DNA of 64,000 bases from JAWKWH01 sp963669455 (GCA_963669455.1 OY770026.1:3853026-3917025), one strand, 5' to 3'; counted from the stretch's first letter, positions 23,543 to 33,623 are shown. Numbers and translations are program-made. The notes: generated from the sequence alone by a model not told the origin.

Positions 23543-26065
23543 GTGGAACAAATACCGAACCTTTTGCAACCCGTTCGTTCCGATTTACTGCCGGCCCGGT
23601 TTTCAAACTGGTTTTCCGGTCGTGGATGGCACTTGCGCGAGCATCAGGCACGTTTGCTGGAAGAGACGCAAAACGGCAACTCGGCACTGCTGATTGCACC
23701 GACGGGTGCCGGTAAAACTCTGGCGGGATTTCTTCCAAGCCTGGTTGACCTTGCTACCCGGCCAAAGCGCCGGCCAGGCGAGCCGCATCGCGGCGTTCAC
23801 ACGCTTTATATCTCGCCACTCAAAGCGCTTGCCGTCGATATCCATCGAAACCTGACCTCGCCAATCGAGCAAATGGGGCTCGACATTATCTTGGAAACCC
23901 GAAGCGGCGACACATCGGCACACAAACGCCAGCGCCAGAAGCTCAACCCGCCGGACATTTTGCTGACCACGCCGGAACAGCTTGCTCTATTGATAGCAAG
24001 CAAGGGCGCTGACCGGTTTTTCGCTGGACTTCGGTTTTGTATCTTTGATGAACTTCATTCCCTGGTCACATCTAAGCGCGGTCATCTGCTCTCTCTCGGT
24101 CTGGCGCGGCTTAGAGCCTTGCAGCCGAACCTTCAGACCACGGGGCTGTCGGCCACCGTGGCCGATGCCGATTCACTGCGGCGCTGGCTCGTTGCGCAAA
24201 AAACCGGCGCCGAAAAAGCCAGCCTCATTACGGTGAAAGGTGGGGCGAAGCCGGAAATCAGCATCCTTGATTCAGAAAACCGGGTGCCCTGGTCCGGGCA
24301 TTCGGCGCGCTATGCGGTGCCTGATATTTACCGCGCAATCAAAGCCCATCAGACAACCCTGCTTTTTGTCAACACCCGCAGCCAGGCCGAATTGCTGTTT
24401 CAGGAGTTGTGGCGGGCAAATGAGGACAGCCTGCCAATTGCTCTCCATCATGGTTCTCTGGATGCCAGCCGGAGGCGCAGGGTCGAAAAAGCGATGCAGA
24501 CAAACAGCCTTCGGGCTGTGGTTGCAACGTCTACGCTGGATCTTGGCATCGACTGGGGTGATGTCGATCTCGTTGTCCATGTCGGCGCTCCGAAGGGCGC
24601 AAGCCGGCTGGCGCAGCGCATTGGCCGCTCAAACCACCGTATGGATGAGCCAAGTAAGGCCATTCTGGTTCCAGCCAACAGGTTCGAGGTGCTCGAATGC
24701 CGAGCCGCCCTTGAGGCAAGCACCAAAGGGGCTCAGGATACACCACCATTGCTTGACGGTGCCATCGACGTGCTTGCACAACATATTTTGGGAACCGCAT
24801 GTGCGTCACCCTTCAATGCTGACGAGCTTTTCTTAGAAATTACCTCTACTACCTCCTATTCAATGCTGAAAAGAGCGACATTCGATCGGGTGATCGACTT
24901 TGTTGCGACCGGCGGCTATGCGCTCAAGACATACGAACGATATGCCCGGATACGCAAAACCTCAGATGGCCGGTGGCGTATCGCCAACCCGTATGTTGCC
25001 CAGCAATACCGCTTGAATGTCGGTACGATCATTGAGAACCCGATGCTGAATGTCCGGCTTACACGCCGAACCGGCAAGGGTGGTAACGTCACGGGCGGAC
25101 CCGTTTTGGGCAAGATTGAGGAAAGCTTTCTGGAATCGCTGAGTGCTGGGGACACCTTTCTGTTTTCCGGAAAAGTTCTGCGATTTGAGGGTATCCGGGA
25201 GAATGAATGCTATGTGTCCAACGCGCCCGGGTTTGACGCGAAAGTACCGAGCTATGCCGGTGGGAAATTTCCACTTTCGACCTATCTCGCCGATACGGTA
25301 CGGCAGATGCTGGCCGATCCAGAACGACAGAAAGCTTTGCCGCCTCAAGTCGCCGGCTGGCTTGATCTGCAGCGAAAACACTCAATGCTGCCGCAGCGCG
25401 ATGAGTTGCTGATCGAGACATTTCCGCGCGCCGAACGCTATTACATGGTGATGTATTCGTTTGAGGGCAGGTTGGCCCATCAGACACTCGGCATGTTGTT
25501 GACACGACGGCTGGAACGCGCCGGAGCACGCCCTCTTGGTTTTGTCGCCACCGATTACGCGCTTTCGGTTTGGGCACTTCGCGATCTCGGAGGCATGTTC
25601 AACAGCGGCGAATACTCATTGTGCGACCTACTGGATGAAGACATGCTCGGTGATGACCTGGAAGCATGGCTTGCCGAAAGCTGGCTTTTGAAACGGACTT
25701 TTAGAAATTGTGCCCTGATAGCCGGGCTGATCGAAAAACGGCATCCAGGTAAAGAGAAATCCGGCCGGCAGGTCACTATTTCCGCCGACCTCATCTATGA
25801 CGTTTTGCGCAGCCATGAACCAGACCACATCTTGTTGCAGGCGACAAGGACCGATGCCGCCGCTGGCCTGCTCGATATCCGCCGACTTGCAGACATGCTC
25901 TCGCGCATACCGGACCGAATCGTGCATAAAGATCTTGACGAGATTTCGCCGCTTGCCGTGCCAGTCATGCTGGAAATCGGCAAAGAGGCGGTTGCGGGCA
26001 GTGCCAATGATGCCCTTTTAGAGGAACTTGTGTTGGAACTGGATGAAAAAACGGAAGGTTCGTGA
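23543..26065 (+). CDS. Ligase-associated DNA damage response DEXH-box helicase (Lhr-like)
   Basis: An 840-residue superfamily 2 helicase of the short Lhr type. Walker A is APTGAGKT at residues 52-59, motif II is DELH at 169-172, and motif VI is QRIGRSNHRMD near residue 354; the C-terminal half carries the winged-helix and Lhr-specific domains. The start is a GTG at 23543 with AGGGAGAGG upstream. Its stop overlaps pdeM (GTGA), so the two are coupled. In many bacteria these genes join an ATP-dependent DNA ligase and an exonuclease, both absent here. Single-strand DNA translocation and repair are inferred from the family. Confidence 0.93.
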   Translation: MEQIPNLLQPVRSDLLPARFSNWFSGRGWHLREHQARLLEETQNGNSALLIAPTGAGKTLAGFLPSLVDLATRPKRRPGEPHRGVHTLYISPLKALAVDIHRNLTSPIEQMGLDIILETRSGDTSAHKRQRQKLNPPDILLTTPEQLALLIASKGADRFFAGLRFCIFDELHSLVTSKRGHLLSLGLARLRALQPNLQTTGLSATVADADSLRRWLVAQKTGAEKASLITVKGGAKPEISILDSENRVPWSGHSARYAVPDIYRAIKAHQTTLLFVNTRSQAELLFQELWRANEDSLPIALHHGSLDASRRRRVEKAMQTNSLRAVVATSTLDLGIDWGDVDLVVHVGAPKGASRLAQRIGRSNHRMDEPSKAILVPANRFEVLECRAALEASTKGAQDTPPLLDGAIDVLAQHILGTACASPFNADELFLEITSTTSYSMLKRATFDRVIDFVATGGYALKTYERYARIRKTSDGRWRIANPYVAQQYRLNVGTIIENPMLNVRLTRRTGKGGNVTGGPVLGKIEESFLESLSAGDTFLFSGKVLRFEGIRENECYVSNAPGFDAKVPSYAGGKFPLSTYLADTVRQMLADPERQKALPPQVAGWLDLQRKHSMLPQRDELLIETFPRAERYYMVMYSFEGRLAHQTLGMLLTRRLERAGARPLGFVATDYALSVWALRDLGGMFNSGEYSLCDLLDEDMLGDDLEAWLAESWLLKRTFRNCALIAGLIEKRHPGKEKSGRQVTISADLIYDVLRSHEPDHILLQATRTDAAAGLLDIRRLADMLSRIPDRIVHKDLDEISPLAVPVMLEIGKEAVAGSANDALLEELVLELDEKTEGS

Positions 26066-26811
26066 CCCTGGAAGCAAATTTCGATTTTGGCAGAAGCGAT
26101 GCAGGCACAATCACCATCGGTCTGGCCGGTGAGGATGTTGTCTGCGACTGGCGAGGCGCTTGCTTTTTTTCGGCGCATCGACTTTTGGTTTTTTCCGATC
26201 TTCACCTTGAAAAAGGATCGTCTTTTGCCCGACGTAGATCATTCGTTCCGCCCTACGATACGCACCAGACCCTCGGACGCGCAAGCGAGGTAGTCGCATA
26301 TTATAATCCCGCCGCCGTGATCTGCCTTGGAGACAGTTTTCACGACGATGAGGGACATGAGCGAATTCCAGTATCCATCAAGGATATGATCGCCGTATTG
26401 GCGAGCGGACGGGACTGGTGCTGGATTGCCGGCAATCACGACCCGAACGCACCCGACAGTCTGCCTGGGTTTTCGGCCGATGAAATATCAATCGGCAATC
26501 TCACATTTCGCCACGAACCGATGGAAAATGCCGTCTGCGGCGAAGTGTCGGGCCATCTTCACCCGGCTGCGCGAATTCGCAGGCGGGGGCGGTCTGTCCG
26601 CCGTGCCTGTTTTGTATCGGATGGCAACCGGCTGATCATGCCGGCATTTGGTGCATTTACCGGCTCGCTCAACGTATTGTCTGAGGCGTTTGACGGATTG
26701 TTCGTTTGGGCTAACCTACAAGCTCTGCTTCTCGGCGACCGGCGAATTTATCCGATCGGCGCCAGTTCGCTGGTGGCTGACAGAATAAATGCAAATGGCC
26801 GCCGCGCCTGA
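26062..26811 (+). CDS. pdeM: Ligase-associated DNA damage response endonuclease PdeM
   Basis: A 249-residue calcineurin-like metallophosphoesterase. The five metal-binding motifs are present in order: SDLHLEKG (near residue 49), CLGDSFHDDEG (near 90), AGNHDPN (near 122), a later His in FRHEPM, and GEVSGHLHP (near 165). The GTG start at 26062 overlaps the helicase stop codon. PdeM proteins are predicted DNA phosphodiesterases acting with the Lhr-like helicase and a ligase; the activity has not been inferred from anything beyond the family here. Confidence 0.93.
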   Translation: MTLEANFDFGRSDAGTITIGLAGEDVVCDWRGACFFSAHRLLVFSDLHLEKGSSFARRRSFVPPYDTHQTLGRASEVVAYYNPAAVICLGDSFHDDEGHERIPVSIKDMIAVLASGRDWCWIAGNHDPNAPDSLPGFSADEISIGNLTFRHEPMENAVCGEVSGHLHPAARIRRRGRSVRRACFVSDGNRLIMPAFGAFTGSLNVLSEAFDGLFVWANLQALLLGDRRIYPIGASSLVADRINANGRRA

Positions 26812-26828
26812 TCATTGATCAACGCAAA

Positions 26829-27605
26829 TCAGTCTCTGCGGAAGATTATGCGGCCCAGCCAGCCGATGAATATGGCCAAGAGCACGGCTGCCGCTCCGTA
26901 GAAAAAACTGTAGCCGTGAGCCGCCCTGTAGATTGCATCTTCTAGTCCGGATTTTAATATCGAAAGCGGCGCTGAGGTTTCCCTCAGAAATACTCCGTTC
27001 TTGAATAGAAATGCGCGCGCGCGGTGTGTTCCGACCGGGACATTCGGCGGAAGCGACAAGGTCGCCCGAAACAGACTTTGTGACAGAAACTGCACCGCGC
27101 CAACGCGCTCACTGTAGAGGCCCGATTTTCTCTTCCTACTCCGCAGTGCATCGGTAAATTCCATAATCTGGCCGGCCGTCGCAGCGTGCTCGTTCGGCTT
27201 TAAGAATATGTGATCCACCCCAAGCGCCAAGCGACTGAAGCTTTCGCCATCGGCAATGTCCTGAATTGCCCGTGTCGTTGCCAGGGAATATGACGCCGGT
27301 ACATTTTCAAATGTTCTCGAATGCCGGTTGATCCACATTCCGAAGAACCGCTCCTTGCGCCGGACCACCGTCGTTGCGGCTGGTCCCTGCAAAACAACGA
27401 TGATGTCGTAGCCGCCTTTGCGGGTAATTTCAGGGTTCGCGTTGTCCAGGGCACCAAAGATCGTAAGATCGGCGCCCGTAAAATCGGCAGTAATCGCAAT
27501 GTTATCTGTCGAAAGACCAATTTCGATACTCTCGGCATCGGTGGATTGTGCTGCGGCGCACACGGATTTCAGCAGGACTGCCATCATCACCAGCCAGCGC
27601 ATCAC
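26829..27605 (-). CDS. TIGR02186 family protein
   Basis: A 258-residue protein with a signal peptide (MMRWLVMMAVLLKSVCAAAQ), an extracytoplasmic beta-rich body and one C-terminal membrane helix (about 230-252) ending in Arg residues. The start block IEIGLSTDNIAITADFTGADLTIFGALDN and the RKERFFGMWINRHSR motif match the TIGR02186 family of alphaproteobacterial proteins that accompany TauE/SafE exporters. It overlaps the exporter gene by 4 bases, with the exporter first, so the two are translationally coupled. Its function is unknown; a partner or stabiliser of the exporter is the obvious guess. Confidence 0.9.
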   Translation of the reverse strand: MMRWLVMMAVLLKSVCAAAQSTDAESIEIGLSTDNIAITADFTGADLTIFGALDNANPEITRKGGYDIIVVLQGPAATTVVRRKERFFGMWINRHSRTFENVPASYSLATTRAIQDIADGESFSRLALGVDHIFLKPNEHAATAGQIMEFTDALRSRKRKSGLYSERVGAVQFLSQSLFRATLSLPPNVPVGTHRARAFLFKNGVFLRETSAPLSILKSGLEDAIYRAAHGYSFFYGAAAVLLAIFIGWLGRIIFRRD

Positions 27606-28525
27606 GCAATCCCCGCTGGTGAAATCGAATATAGATCGGATGGCTCAACAAACAGATCGAATGCCAGGCGCAAAGCAACCGCCAGAACCAATAGCGCCAA
27701 AAGGGCTCTTAGCTGTTCACCCTTCAGCCGCTGCCCCGCCTTGGCCCCATATTGGGCACCGGCCACACCGCCGAGCATCAATAGCAGCGCGAGCACAACA
27801 TCCACGGTCTGGTTCGTCGACGAATGAATGATTGTGGTGAATGCAGCCACGAAGATGATCTGGAAAAGAGAGGTTCCGATGACCACATTCGTTGGAACCT
27901 TGAGAAGGTAGATAAGGGCCGGGACCATGATAAACCCGCCACCGACGCCCATTATGGACGCCAGAAACCCGATGATCGCTCCCAGACCCAACACAGGAAT
28001 CACGCTGACAAAGAGTTTTGATGCCCGAAATCGCATCTTAAATGGTAGGCGGTGAATCCAATTGTGCTGACCCGGTTTTTTCAAGCTGGCGCTTTGGCCG
28101 CTTTTTGCCTTTCGCAGCGCTCTTATACTTTCCACAAGCATCAGCCCGCCAATTGTGCCCAAAAAGCCGACATAGAGAAGCGAGATGATCAGATCGAGCT
28201 GCCCGATCCTGCGCAAAAAGGCGAAAACGTAGACGCCGCAAAGCGAGCCAACCATGCCACCGGCAAGCAAAACACCTCCGAGTTTGAAATCGAGTGTTCC
28301 ACGCCGCATATGCGCCAGCGCACCAGAGAATGACGAGGCAATGACCTGGTTTGCACCGGTCGCAACTGCGACAGCAGGCGGTATGTTATAGAATATCAGG
28401 AGCGGTGTGATGAGAAACCCGCCGCCAACGCCGAATAAACCCGACAGAAAACCGACCGCCGCTCCCATCGCCAGGAGCACGAACATGTTGACCGACAATT
28501 CGGCAATTGGGAGATAAATTCCCAC
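27602..28525 (-). CDS. TauE/SafE family sulfite exporter-like permease
   Basis: A 307-residue polytopic membrane protein with two TauE/SafE repeats. The first starts FLSGLFGVGGGFLITPLLIFYNIPPAVA (residues about 25-52) and the second is FLASIMGVGGGFIMVPALIYLLKVP (about 185-209); both carry the G-V-G-G-G-F motif. About eight membrane helices are visible. Members export sulfite, sulfoacetate or related organosulfur anions, but the substrate here is not determined. It is the first gene of the pair with the TIGR02186 protein. Confidence 0.93.
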   Translation of the reverse strand: MGIYLPIAELSVNMFVLLAMGAAVGFLSGLFGVGGGFLITPLLIFYNIPPAVAVATGANQVIASSFSGALAHMRRGTLDFKLGGVLLAGGMVGSLCGVYVFAFLRRIGQLDLIISLLYVGFLGTIGGLMLVESIRALRKAKSGQSASLKKPGQHNWIHRLPFKMRFRASKLFVSVIPVLGLGAIIGFLASIMGVGGGFIMVPALIYLLKVPTNVVIGTSLFQIIFVAAFTTIIHSSTNQTVDVVLALLLMLGGVAGAQYGAKAGQRLKGEQLRALLALLVLAVALRLAFDLFVEPSDLYSISPAGIA

Positions 28526-28678
28526 CCGTAGACTCTACTCTTTATTTGCGTGACGCGGTCATGCAAACCACGCAAACTTTCATGCTCTCATAGAAGCTGA
28601 GTGTCAAATTCCGAACTGCATGGACCGGCCTTGTGTCAACAACAACCTGGCCGTGGCGCAATGGTTGGTGCTTCCAAC

Positions 28679-31600
28679 CTACTCGTTCTTGGCCAGCAAT
28701 GCCTTAATGAGCGTTTCATCGACCTTACCGGTGGCCGGCATTCCATTGTCGCTCTGAAATGCCGTTATTGCGGTTTTGGTCTTGGCACCCATGATTCCGT
28801 CAGCAGGTCCGGCATCGTAGCCATTCTTGTTCAAAATAAGCTGGATATTGCGGACTGCCTTTTTCATATCAATGCTTGCAGTTCTGCCGCCGTCCTCATT
28901 CCAGCCAGCGGGAATGTCAACGGCATTGGCTTCAACTACAAGCGGCTTTGCCTTCCAAAGGTCAGTGACCGCGCGCGCATTCGCCAATTGGTCTGGCCGC
29001 AACGCATTTGCTATTTCATCGCGTTTGCTTGCGGCATCCTTGTCGCCGGATTTGGCAGCCAGTGCGAACCATTTATAGGATTCCTCCAGATTCTGAGGGA
29101 CACCCACACCTTTGGCCGACAGAATTGCCAAATTGAACTGGCTATCCTTCACACCAAGGTCTGCTGCTTTCAGGAACCATCGTGCTGCGGAATCATTGTC
29201 GGGCTGACCGGCTGCGCCCATGGCATGCAGTACAGCAAGGTTGTGCATCGCACTCGCGTTACCCTGCTCTGCCGCTAACTGGTACCAGGTCATCGCTTTC
29301 ATCGGATCACGATCCATTCCAAGACCTTTTTCATAGAAATTACCGATCCGGTACTGTGCCGGTGCAAATCCAAGATCCGCTGATATCTGATACCATTTGG
29401 CCGCTTTTGTAAGGTCGGATTTGACACCTCTGCCGTCAGCATAACGGCTGCCAATCTCATAAAGCGCCTTGGCATCCCCAGTCTGGGCCGCTTCTCGTAG
29501 TGCCACTGTCCCGGCCTCAACCGGAATGGCGGCAATGGTCGCAGAAGGAGCCGGTGAAATCGTCTCTTCCTCTTGTACAGAAGGTTGTGCAACAACCGGA
29601 TCTGGCACTCTTTCGGGTTCGATCTTGACTACAGCTTCTGGCTGATCTTCGAGTTTATCGCCGGACGTGGGATCGCCTGCAGCAATGATCCTGACTGGCT
29701 GATCATTGTTGACAGGTATGTCTGCTGCCAGATCTGCGAGATTGGCTGCAAGAGGTTCATTGCTTTCTTCAATCACCGGCTGCGTTGCCACCGCAACATC
29801 GTCCCCGCTTTGAAAGAAAGCTTTACCCAGTTGCAACCCTGCCAAAGCGACCAGAAGGACACTGGCTCCCACCAGAATTGGCTTTTTCTGCCGCTTTAGA
29901 GCTTCAAGCCTCTTAAACGGCCCGGCGGCACGTCCGGCTTCCTGACGAATTTGATTGGTCTCGGCTTCCGCCGCGGCAGCTCGAGCTGCACGCCGTGCTG
30001 CCGCGATGAAATCGGATTTCGCGGCGTCCATTTCCGGGCCTTGCTCGGCACCAGCCTGCCCGCTTGAAACTTTGGCCATAATCGAACCAAGGTCCGGTGC
30101 CCCTGAACCCGGCTCGAGCAGCCTGTTGGCGTCATCCGCCTCGGCTTCGAAGGGCTGCTCGCCCGTCACATCGTTGACAGCCGGTTCTGCTTCAGGGGCT
30201 GGTTCGTTCTGGCCCCTTCCTCTGAGCGCTTTTGTGAGGCCGCCCAGCATTGATTTATTTTCAGGTTCGGCTACCGGATCGGCCATTTCGGGCGAGGGAG
30301 GGATATCTTCCACGGGTCGTGCTTCAACCGATGAAGCCGCCTGTTGCTCAATCTGGTCGTCAATTCTGATGGTATCAGCTTGATTATGTACACTGATGGT
30401 ATCGGCTTCATCCAGCCGGAAGGAGGAGTCGTCATCCCCTGGCGCTATCGGTGGTGTTTCGAATTCACCGAGCACTTTGGACTCCGGCGCGATAGCTGCG
30501 TCAGGTTCGAAATGCGTTTCGTCAACTGACGGCCGCGTTTCCAGCGAACCGAGGCGATCAACGATCTTCAATAGCGTGTCGTGGATTGCCTCAAAAGTCC
30601 GCCCGGTGCGTTCGTCGGCGTTCCTGGTGAGTTGCTCAAGTGACCTCAGATCATCTGCAAGAGCCTGTACGGACGGGCCGCCGTCTGCACCTCCCGCAGG
30701 CAACGAGCTGATCGCCCACTCAGCAGCTTCACGTGCAGCTTCCATGATCTGATTGCGATTGTCTGCAACCGAATGTTCAATTTCCCGAACACGCGGCTCA
30801 AGCTCATCATTGTACGAGGCACTGGGTTCAGGCCGGTCGAGCTGGGCGGTCAATCCGGCGATCTGACCTTGAAGGTTCTCTATCAGATCAGGTGCGATGC
30901 TGCCGGTATCCTGGTCGGTACTATCGAGCCTTTTGGAGATTTCATCTAAGCGATCCCCAAAATTCCGTATGATGTGATCATCAGGTTCCCGTGCAGCAGA
31001 TTCATCCAATTGTTGGGTCAACTGATTGAATCGCTGATCGATGGCGCGAATAATTGCGTCATGATCTGTTGTAGACATGTTTGCTTCGCTCGAAGCAGCA
31101 ACTGAATCCAGCCGCGCCTCAAGGTCCTGCCTCAACGCCTGGTTCTGCTGTTCGGCAAGATCATGCTGGCGCTCAAGTATGTTCACAAGATGATCATACC
31201 TGTCTTCCAGTTCCGACATCATCGATTCAGAACCCGATGCCTGCGGGCTTGCATCCAGCTTCTCCGACAGTGCTGCAATTTGTGCCACCAGATCGTCTGG
31301 CAGACCCGGCCAGTTACCCACGCCTTCAGTCAAATCCTCGACGCGTTCGGCCAGAATGTTCATCCGTTCAATCAAGCCGGACGGGGCCTGAACCTCCGTC
31401 AGTTCTTCTATCTGCCGGGCGAGCGATGACATACGCGCTTCTATGCGCTCGAAATTTTCCGTGTTTGGCGATACGTCGTGAACCGAGGCCGAAGAAGCAA
31501 CGATGGCACGCGATATCTCATCCAACCGTTGCTCAATCAATTCGACAAATTGAGGCGTTGAAGGTTCGTCCTTTGCAGAAAGGCTCTCAACCGCGGAAGA

Positions 31601-32659
31601 AAGCATCTGCAACTTCTGTTCCAGCGAATTCAACGGCAGGGATTGCGGAATGTTCGCTACCGCATTTCCGATATCTTCAAGCCGGGTGGCAAGTGCCTGA
31701 AACTCCGGTTCGGAAGAGATGTTTGAATAGGGTGCGTTGTTTATGGAATTCAATTTACGATCAAATTCGTCCCAGCGGTGGTTGAACTCCTGGACCGTCT
31801 CTTCACGCGCCAAAGAACCTAGCGAACGTTTGACCTCCTCCAACTCCATTCTTAGAGGAACCGCGTTGTTTATTGAGTTCAATCTGCGATCAAATTCATC
31901 CCAACGGTGGTTGAACTCCTGGACCGTCTCTTCACGCGCCAAAGAGCCAAGCGAACGTTTGACCTCCTCCAACTCCATTCTTAGAGGAACCGCGCTGTTT
32001 ATTGAGTTCAATCTGCGATCAAATTCATCCCAACGATGGTTGAACTCCTGGACCGTCTCTTCGCGCGCCAGCGAACCAAGTGCGCGCCTGACCTCTTCCA
32101 GTTCCTGCCTAAGCTGGTTAACGCCGCCATCTTCTGATCGCTGCGCCAATGCTCTGACATTGTCTGAAAGCCTAGCAATGTCGTCGCTTAGATCTCTGGT
32201 CGGCGATCCGGACTGTGCCACGCGATAGGTTTCGCCTATAGCGGCTCTCAATGAATCGAACTCGGGTTGAAGGCCAGAGGCCATCTTGTTTTGGAGCTCA
32301 TCGCGCAGTTTTTTCAAATCAGCAGCAATCAATTCCACTGCGGCGACATTCTTTTCCTGCATTCGGGCGAATTCAGCGTCATGGGCCAGCGGCTTGAAAG
32401 ATGAACTGGAAGGAGCTCGCGCTGCAAGTTGCTCGTAACCTGGCCGCTCATCCCGGTGACGTCCCGAAGAAAGGTGTCGGAACCTGTCTGAAACATCACG
32501 CGATGGCGGCGCATCAGGGATTGGATAATTGCCGCCTCTTCCGGCTCCAATCCGTTCCTCAAGACCGCGCAAGGTGCGATCAAGGTCGTCGAGCGACGTG
32601 CGAGAACGGCGCTGCCGCCCTTCATTCAAGGAATCGAGATAGGATGTATTCTTGCGCAT
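28679..32659 (-). CDS. PodJ-like polarity protein: coiled coils, Sel1 repeats, peptidoglycan-binding end
   Basis: A 1326-residue bitopic protein. Residues 1-900 are cytoplasmic: a basic N terminus (MRKNTSYLDSLNEGRQRRSR), long coiled-coil stretches and acidic Pro-rich linkers. One membrane helix is at about 924-946, followed by a periplasmic linker, four Sel1-like repeats (about 1053-1216, e.g. AKALYEIGSRYADGRGVKSD) and a C-terminal peptidoglycan-binding domain (about 1266-1323, GYDAGPADGIMGAKTKTAI). This matches the PodJ/PdbC type of polar organising proteins in Caulobacter and rhizobia. Residues 180-308 contain three near-identical 43-residue repeats. Confidence 0.85.
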   Translation of the reverse strand: MRKNTSYLDSLNEGRQRRSRTSLDDLDRTLRGLEERIGAGRGGNYPIPDAPPSRDVSDRFRHLSSGRHRDERPGYEQLAARAPSSSSFKPLAHDAEFARMQEKNVAAVELIAADLKKLRDELQNKMASGLQPEFDSLRAAIGETYRVAQSGSPTRDLSDDIARLSDNVRALAQRSEDGGVNQLRQELEEVRRALGSLAREETVQEFNHRWDEFDRRLNSINSAVPLRMELEEVKRSLGSLAREETVQEFNHRWDEFDRRLNSINNAVPLRMELEEVKRSLGSLAREETVQEFNHRWDEFDRKLNSINNAPYSNISSEPEFQALATRLEDIGNAVANIPQSLPLNSLEQKLQMLSSAVESLSAKDEPSTPQFVELIEQRLDEISRAIVASSASVHDVSPNTENFERIEARMSSLARQIEELTEVQAPSGLIERMNILAERVEDLTEGVGNWPGLPDDLVAQIAALSEKLDASPQASGSESMMSELEDRYDHLVNILERQHDLAEQQNQALRQDLEARLDSVAASSEANMSTTDHDAIIRAIDQRFNQLTQQLDESAAREPDDHIIRNFGDRLDEISKRLDSTDQDTGSIAPDLIENLQGQIAGLTAQLDRPEPSASYNDELEPRVREIEHSVADNRNQIMEAAREAAEWAISSLPAGGADGGPSVQALADDLRSLEQLTRNADERTGRTFEAIHDTLLKIVDRLGSLETRPSVDETHFEPDAAIAPESKVLGEFETPPIAPGDDDSSFRLDEADTISVHNQADTIRIDDQIEQQAASSVEARPVEDIPPSPEMADPVAEPENKSMLGGLTKALRGRGQNEPAPEAEPAVNDVTGEQPFEAEADDANRLLEPGSGAPDLGSIMAKVSSGQAGAEQGPEMDAAKSDFIAAARRAARAAAAEAETNQIRQEAGRAAGPFKRLEALKRQKKPILVGASVLLVALAGLQLGKAFFQSGDDVAVATQPVIEESNEPLAANLADLAADIPVNNDQPVRIIAAGDPTSGDKLEDQPEAVVKIEPERVPDPVVAQPSVQEEETISPAPSATIAAIPVEAGTVALREAAQTGDAKALYEIGSRYADGRGVKSDLTKAAKWYQISADLGFAPAQYRIGNFYEKGLGMDRDPMKAMTWYQLAAEQGNASAMHNLAVLHAMGAAGQPDNDSAARWFLKAADLGVKDSQFNLAILSAKGVGVPQNLEESYKWFALAAKSGDKDAASKRDEIANALRPDQLANARAVTDLWKAKPLVVEANAVDIPAGWNEDGGRTASIDMKKAVRNIQLILNKNGYDAGPADGIMGAKTKTAITAFQSDNGMPATGKVDETLIKALLAKNE
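31737..32123 (-). repeat. Three tandem 129-bp coding repeats
   Basis: Three units of exactly 129 bp, phased at 31782, 31911 and 32040 by the common word TTGAACTCCTGGACCGTCTC, encode 43-residue coiled-coil repeats (core QEFNHRWDEFDRRLNSI) in the PodJ-like protein. The period is a multiple of three, so copy gain or loss keeps the frame. The near-identity at DNA level points to recent duplication. Confidence 0.9.
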
Positions 32660-33179
32660 CTATCAGTCCGTTCGCCAATCCGGCCAGATCATCCGGCCGG
32701 TCAGGATTGTTTTTGGGAAACGATTCGCTGCGTCTTTTTTGGCTTCGAAGGACGCAACATGGCAGAAAACTGCCATTTCCCAGATATCTCAACCGCGTGA
32801 TACGCTGAACATTGTGGCCACGGATGGAACACCTGCACACAATTCCCCATACGTGGTAAACAAGACGTTAACTAGTTCGGCTCGGATTAACGTTTTAGCC
32901 TCAAGCCAAATGACAACATGGCAGGTGCCGGCCAAACGTTTGATGCGTTAGAAAGCTATCGTTTCAACTCTCATCAAGCTTTTTTGAGAAATTGACCTGG
33001 CTATATTGAATCACCGTTCAAGTTCACCCATATAGCTTACGTAAACGTAAGTACGCGGCTAAGACCGGTGTTGGTGTGGAGTTTCAACTTAGATCGTTCG
33101 CTCGTGCGAACCGAAAATCACGTTCCGATCAAGGTGCCGACCCCGTCCCCTCCCCCCGTGTTTTCGAAAGGATGATGAC
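32660..33179. other. 520-bp divergent intergenic region
   Basis: Promoters for the PodJ-like gene (left) and the MerR gene (right) must lie here. I see a perfect hairpin ATGGCAG-AAAA-CTGCCAT at 32759-32776 and the palindrome at 33036-33051. No open frame has a ribosome binding site with recognisable coding character. The length would allow a small RNA, which I cannot confirm. Confidence 0.55.
33036..33051. promoter_or_regulatory. Palindrome upstream of merR, probable autoregulatory operator
   Basis: A perfect 7-2-7 inverted repeat (CTTACGT-AA-ACGTAAG) directly follows a possible -10 box (TATAGC, 33031-33036) with TTGAAT 19 bases before it. It shares the ACGT...ACGT core with the palindrome before the fatty-acid genes, so both are probably bound by the MerR protein encoded at 33180. 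The position over the transcript start suggests autorepression. Confidence 0.65.
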
Positions 33180-33623
33180 ATGAACATGCTGGATAGCAGC
33201 AATATGACGGCGATGTCAGATGACAAGCAGGAAGACGACAAGCTTTTCCGTATTGGGCAGATGGCAAAACAGTTTGGTGTGACCCTGCGTGCGCTTCGTT
33301 TTTACGAGGACAAAGGTCTGATCGCGCCAAAGCGGATTGGCACTACCCGGCTATATACCCGTCGGGATCGCGTCCGCCTGAAGCTAATCCTTCTTGGCCG
33401 GAAAATAGGCTTCTCGTTGCGTGATGTGAAACAGATGATGGATTTGTATGATCCGCAGGGTAGCAACATCCGGCAGTTGAAAGTCACGCTGGAAAAATCA
33501 GAGCGGCAGCTTGACCGGTTAAAAAAGCAGCGCGGATCGATAGACATGGCCATCAACGAATTGAATGAGGCAATGGGCCTGGTACGCCAGAGGCTTGATC
33601 AGACTAACCGTCAGTCAGGTTGA
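33180..33623 (+). CDS. MerR family transcriptional regulator of the fatty-acid block
   Basis: A 147-residue regulator. The MerR winged helix is at about residues 22-90 (FRIGQMAKQFGVTLRALRFY, then LIAPKRIGTTRLY) and the dimerisation coiled coil at about 100-140. There are no cysteines, so it is not a metal sensor. Similar regulators (LiuR type) control branched-chain amino acid and fatty-acid catabolism in proteobacteria. The gene stands directly before the acyl-CoA dehydrogenase genes, and matching palindromes lie upstream of it and of the block. The ligand is probably an acyl-CoA, by inference. Confidence 0.9.
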   Translation: MNMLDSSNMTAMSDDKQEDDKLFRIGQMAKQFGVTLRALRFYEDKGLIAPKRIGTTRLYTRRDRVRLKLILLGRKIGFSLRDVKQMMDLYDPQGSNIRQLKVTLEKSERQLDRLKKQRGSIDMAINELNEAMGLVRQRLDQTNRQSG

